A stretch of 8,890 nucleotides of DNA, taken from the NCBI GenBank assembly GCA_002430405.1, contig DJBM01000111.1, forward strand, positions 10,320 through 19,209. The letters are read 5' to 3'. The position numbers were made by a program, and so were the translations under genes. Below the pieces are notes generated by a model. It had not been told where the DNA came from and did no database searches. It saw nothing but the letters and a program-made list of their open reading frames with translations. Shown here in pieces: positions 6,256-8,890 of this stretch; positions within the stretch are counted from its first letter, which is position 1, and every line of letters starts with the position of its first letter. Source of the DNA: Actinobacteria bacterium UBA5976 (GTDB lineage Bacteria; Actinomycetota; Actinomycetes; S36-B12; UBA5976).

Positions 6256-7802
6256 GTTAGCTCCATTGATTTTGCTACGGCTATCGCATGGGCATTGTTT
6301 GGCAGCAAATCCTTCTCCGCGCTATCACCCAGTATTAATGAGCGTTCAGTTTTAGAGGCAAGTATGGCGAGGCCAATAGTTAGGCCAGCGAGTACCATCG
6401 CTATGCCATCGCTTAAGTCCAGAAACGTATCTGCTGTCGCGCTTGAATTAGCAATGCCATGAATAGTAAATGCTGCAATAAGTAGCACCATGATGCGTAC
6501 TTGCTTGTGGGTTAATCCAGTCGCTGCTAGCAGTGGGATTGACCATAGCAAGTACCAAGGCTGCACAACTGGACCAAGTACGACTAGTGCTACCAGCGAT
6601 AGCGCAATCGCACGGGTACCACTGCGCCCATCTGGGCGTAATACCAACAAAACTAATACACCGGCTAGAAGTACGGATCCAATGAGTCGCGAAATTTGAA
6701 CGCAAGTGTCGACGAAATTTCCAAAACCAAATAATTTAATTGCTTCACCCACCAACATCCCAATTGCAGTTGTTGGAGAAAGCCAACTTTTAACCGCGCC
6801 TGGAGTAGACAAAGAATTCACCCAACCAAACGGGCCAGTTCCTGCCAGCGCCGAAATTGCGAACAAAACCACAAGCGAGACAATTCCAGTTATTAATGCG
6901 TACCTAGCCCTGCGAATCGAGTTTGAATTAGCGCCCGCAGCCATGAGTGCCAAGAACGGGAGCAACACGATAGCAACTGGTTTGATGGCAAGAGCTATCG
7001 TTGCCAGCACAACAGCAATTATGAAGTGCTTACTTAGAGCGAAACGAAGTGCTAGAAAAATGATCCCGACCATAAGGGCATCGTTGTGGGCGCCAGCAAC
7101 AAAATGCATCACCACAAGTGGATTCATGACACCAAGCCAAACTGCAGTAATTGGATTTATTCCATGTGCACGAGCTAATCCAGGCAGACCAAAGCAAATG
7201 AAGAGAACTCCCACTAAGGCCAATGCTCGAAATATGTAAGCAGCTACGAAAGCAGAATCGCCACTTATAGCTGCAATCAACTTTTCAAGTAACAAAAAAA
7301 CTGGACCGTACGGAGTTGGCGCATCACCCCAGAGTGGATCTACGCCACTTTGAAACCAGCCGGGTACTACGGAAACACCAGACTCATATGGGTTGTTCCC
7401 AGTTAGTTGCAGTTGCCCCTGCATGTAATAGGAATAAACATCTCGACTAAAAAGTGGTGGTGCGAACAACAGTGGCAAGCACCAGGCTAGAAAGGAAAAA
7501 TAGATCGTTTCTAGTCGAGAAATCTTGTCGTGCAATGCATCAATTCCAACGACTAACCAAGCCTGGAGCAAAAGCGCGGCGCCAACAACAACAAAGGAAC
7601 GAGTCAACGCTAAACCGAGAGTTTGAGTTTGCACGAAGTCAATTAATTGCCACTGCAGAATGTCTGCAGATAGTGGAAACCAACCAACGCCAAGGGCCCC
7701 AACGCTCATAAAAAGAGAGCCAAGTAAACCTGGTAGCGCATACTGCCCAAACCAACCTGGGTCAGCCCGCAACTTTCTTTCCCGGAAATTGGTTTCTAGC
7801 AC
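6252..7802 (-). CDS. Polyprenol-phosphomannose-dependent alpha-1,6-mannosyltransferase, MptA/MptB family (GT-C)
   Basis: This is a membrane glycosyltransferase expected to take mannose from a polyprenyl phosphate carrier on the outer face of the membrane and extend an alpha-1,6-mannan, as in lipomannan synthesis. It has 516 residues and roughly a dozen hydrophobic segments, the GT-C pattern. The first outer loop carries SRDVYSYYMQG (119-129), whose Asp121 is the expected catalytic acid. NPYESG (137-142), TPYGP (163-167) and GAHND (237-241) are family motifs. The start is GTG 7802 with TATTCT 6 nt upstream. It lies 53 bases downstream of crtI on the same strand but appears to have its own promoter. 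I cannot separate MptA from MptB; neighbouring aroG and pknL favour the mptA position. A carotenoid-sugar role is possible but unsupported. Confidence 0.85.
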   Translation of the reverse strand: MLETNFRERKLRADPGWFGQYALPGLLGSLFMSVGALGVGWFPLSADILQWQLIDFVQTQTLGLALTRSFVVVGAALLLQAWLVVGIDALHDKISRLETIYFSFLAWCLPLLFAPPLFSRDVYSYYMQGQLQLTGNNPYESGVSVVPGWFQSGVDPLWGDAPTPYGPVFLLLEKLIAAISGDSAFVAAYIFRALALVGVLFICFGLPGLARAHGINPITAVWLGVMNPLVVMHFVAGAHNDALMVGIIFLALRFALSKHFIIAVVLATIALAIKPVAIVLLPFLALMAAGANSNSIRRARYALITGIVSLVVLFAISALAGTGPFGWVNSLSTPGAVKSWLSPTTAIGMLVGEAIKLFGFGNFVDTCVQISRLIGSVLLAGVLVLLVLRPDGRSGTRAIALSLVALVVLGPVVQPWYLLWSIPLLAATGLTHKQVRIMVLLIAAFTIHGIANSSATADTFLDLSDGIAMVLAGLTIGLAILASKTERSLILGDSAEKDLLPNNAHAIAVAKSMELT

Positions 7803-7808
7803 CGCTTC

Positions 7809-7814
7809 AGAATA
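7809..7814 (-). promoter_or_regulatory. -10 box of the mannosyltransferase gene (leaderless)
   Basis: On the minus strand TATTCT is followed by exactly 6 nt and the GTG at 7802, so transcription should begin on the start codon. It lies within the 53-base gap after crtI, making the gene at least partly independent of crtI read-through. Confidence 0.6.
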
Positions 7815-7855
7815 CGGCCAATGCTTGAATTCACTAACTTGCGCAGAGCTAGAAG

Positions 7856-8890
7856 TTACCGTCGAGCCCTGGATGCATATGTCTTATCTAGACCAGTGAT
7901 TCGCTCGGCAGCTAATCTGCCTGAAACCAAAACCATTGGCACGCCAACCCCTGGCTGGGTACCAGAGCCTGTGAAAACTACGTTTTCACCAAACATATTG
8001 CCAGGGCGAAATGGGCCAGTCTGTAGGAAGGAATGTGCCGCAGCAAATGGCGCACCTCGCTCCATGCCTCGATCTGACCAATCTTGGGGCGTAGTTAGAT
8101 GCTCTAATTCAATGCCAGCACCAAAGCCGGTGTAGCCGCGAGCTTCTAGGGTCTCCACAACGTGATCTCGATACGCTGGTCCAATTTTCTTCCAGTCGAT
8201 GTCTGCATCCAAATTCGGAGTCGGGAATAAGACGTAATAAATCTCTTTACCAGCAGGGGCCAAACTTGGATCACTTCGTGTCGGGTTCGTTACCAAAACA
8301 CTTGGATCAGTCATCAAAACCTTCTGATCAATTAGTTCATCGAATACTCCAGCCCAACTGTGCCCAAAATGAATGTTGTGATGGGCGACATGGTCATACT
8401 TGGCAGTTGAGCCAGCAAGCATTAAGTAGCACGAAGGTGAGTAATTGAGACGCTTAATGCTCCAAGGTTCTTTACCTAAAAGGTCCCGATAAGCAACTGG
8501 CAGGTCAGGGTTTAGTACGACGACATCAGCGGGTATAAACTCGCCCGTACTTGTTTCCACGCCAGTAGCACGGTTTCCAACCATTTTCACTTTTGTAACT
8601 TCGGTGTTGTATTGAAATTTCACACCGTGTTTTACTGCCGCACTCGCCATTGCAACTGGAAGTGCATGCATGCCACCCTTTGGCGCAAAAACACCAGCGA
8701 CCGAATCCATGTATGCAATTACGGCATAAATTGCAAGCGCGTCATAAGGAGAAAGTCCGGCGTACATTGACTGAAACGAAAATACTCTCTGGGTTCGATC
8801 ATCTTTTAAGTACTGGCTAACTTTAGGAGCAAGTTTGCGGAAGCCACCAAGCTTGATCAAGCGAACTAAGTCCATGGAAAGCAAATCAAG
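7856..8890 (-). CDS. crtI: Phytoene desaturase, C-terminal part (cut by window edge)
   Basis: This FAD-dependent bacterial desaturase introduces double bonds into phytoene to give lycopene, working at the membrane. The 344 residues present run in from the right edge (first codon CTT at 8890-8888, open) to the TAA at 7856-7858. CrtI proteins are about 500 residues, so roughly 150, including the N-terminal dinucleotide-binding GxGxxG, lie outside. Visible family features are SPYDALAIYAVIAYMD, the PKGGMHALP loop, ADVVVLNPDLP, and the C-terminal FAD segment GSGTQPGVGVPMVLVSGRLA. The frame is intact with no sign of decay. The gene is codirectional with the mannosyltransferase. It supplies the middle step between CrtB and CrtYc/CrtYd. 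A related FAD carotenoid oxidase is formally possible, but these neighbours favour phytoene desaturase. Confidence 0.92.
   Translation of the reverse strand, partial: LDLLSMDLVRLIKLGGFRKLAPKVSQYLKDDRTQRVFSFQSMYAGLSPYDALAIYAVIAYMDSVAGVFAPKGGMHALPVAMASAAVKHGVKFQYNTEVTKVKMVGNRATGVETSTGEFIPADVVVLNPDLPVAYRDLLGKEPWSIKRLNYSPSCYLMLAGSTAKYDHVAHHNIHFGHSWAGVFDELIDQKVLMTDPSVLVTNPTRSDPSLAPAGKEIYYVLFPTPNLDADIDWKKIGPAYRDHVVETLEARGYTGFGAGIELEHLTTPQDWSDRGMERGAPFAAAHSFLQTGPFRPGNMFGENVVFTGSGTQPGVGVPMVLVSGRLAAERITGLDKTYASRARR

Noticed and set aside
6706..7239. A 177-residue open frame on the + strand
   Set aside because: It lies wholly antisense inside the mannosyltransferase, has no domain or promoter, and its composition reflects reversed membrane-protein codons.
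1..8890. CRISPR arrays, tRNA/rRNA genes, insertion sequences, phage or defence modules
   Set aside because: I saw no regularly spaced repeats, cloverleaf-like sequences, transposase motifs or terminal inverted repeats. The window is core and pigment metabolism.

Overview
This is a dense chromosomal stretch from an actinobacterium. The evidence is the class II DAHP synthase, a PASTA-type Ser/Thr kinase, the two-subunit CrtYc/CrtYd lycopene cyclase, a GT-C mannosyltransferase of the MptA/MptB type, and many GTG starts that look leaderless. By eye, base composition is moderate (high-40s % GC, lower in crtYcd). Together with the very short intergenic gaps, this suggests a streamlined aquatic lineage such as the freshwater Nanopelagicales (acI) or a relative. 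That placement is an inference, not a demonstrated assignment.

Layout: 1-629 (-) is the N-terminal half of a pyrophosphate-type 6-phosphofructokinase, cut by the left edge. 713-2041 (+) is class II DAHP synthase, divergent from it. 2059-3951 (-) is a membrane Ser/Thr kinase with four PASTA domains, convergent with DAHP synthase. 4034-4764 (+) is the crtYc-crtYd pair, overlapping by ATGA. 4775-5680 (-) is phytoene synthase crtB. 5785-6255 (+) is an unrecognised 156-residue protein. 6252-7802 (-) is a polytopic mannosyltransferase. 7856-8890 (-) is the C-terminal two thirds of phytoene desaturase crtI, cut by the right edge. Orientation flips at almost every gene. There is no gap over 300 bases, and I see no RNA gene, mobile element or CRISPR array.

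How it fits together: CrtB makes phytoene, CrtI desaturates it towards lycopene, and CrtYc/CrtYd cyclise the ends, giving a beta-carotene-type product. The prenyl-diphosphate synthase is not in the window and may lie beyond crtI. The order aroG - pknL-type kinase - mannosyltransferase recalls the M. tuberculosis aroG (Rv2178c) - pknL (Rv2176) - mptA (Rv2174) neighbourhood. The crt genes therefore appear to sit inside an old actinobacterial locus. Most first-in-transcript genes carry a TANNNT -10 box 6-8 nt before a GTG or ATG start with no Shine-Dalgarno. The internal gene crtYd instead has a good GAGGG Shine-Dalgarno. A perfect dyad lies over the -35 position of the crtB promoter and could be an operator or, on the + strand, a terminator.
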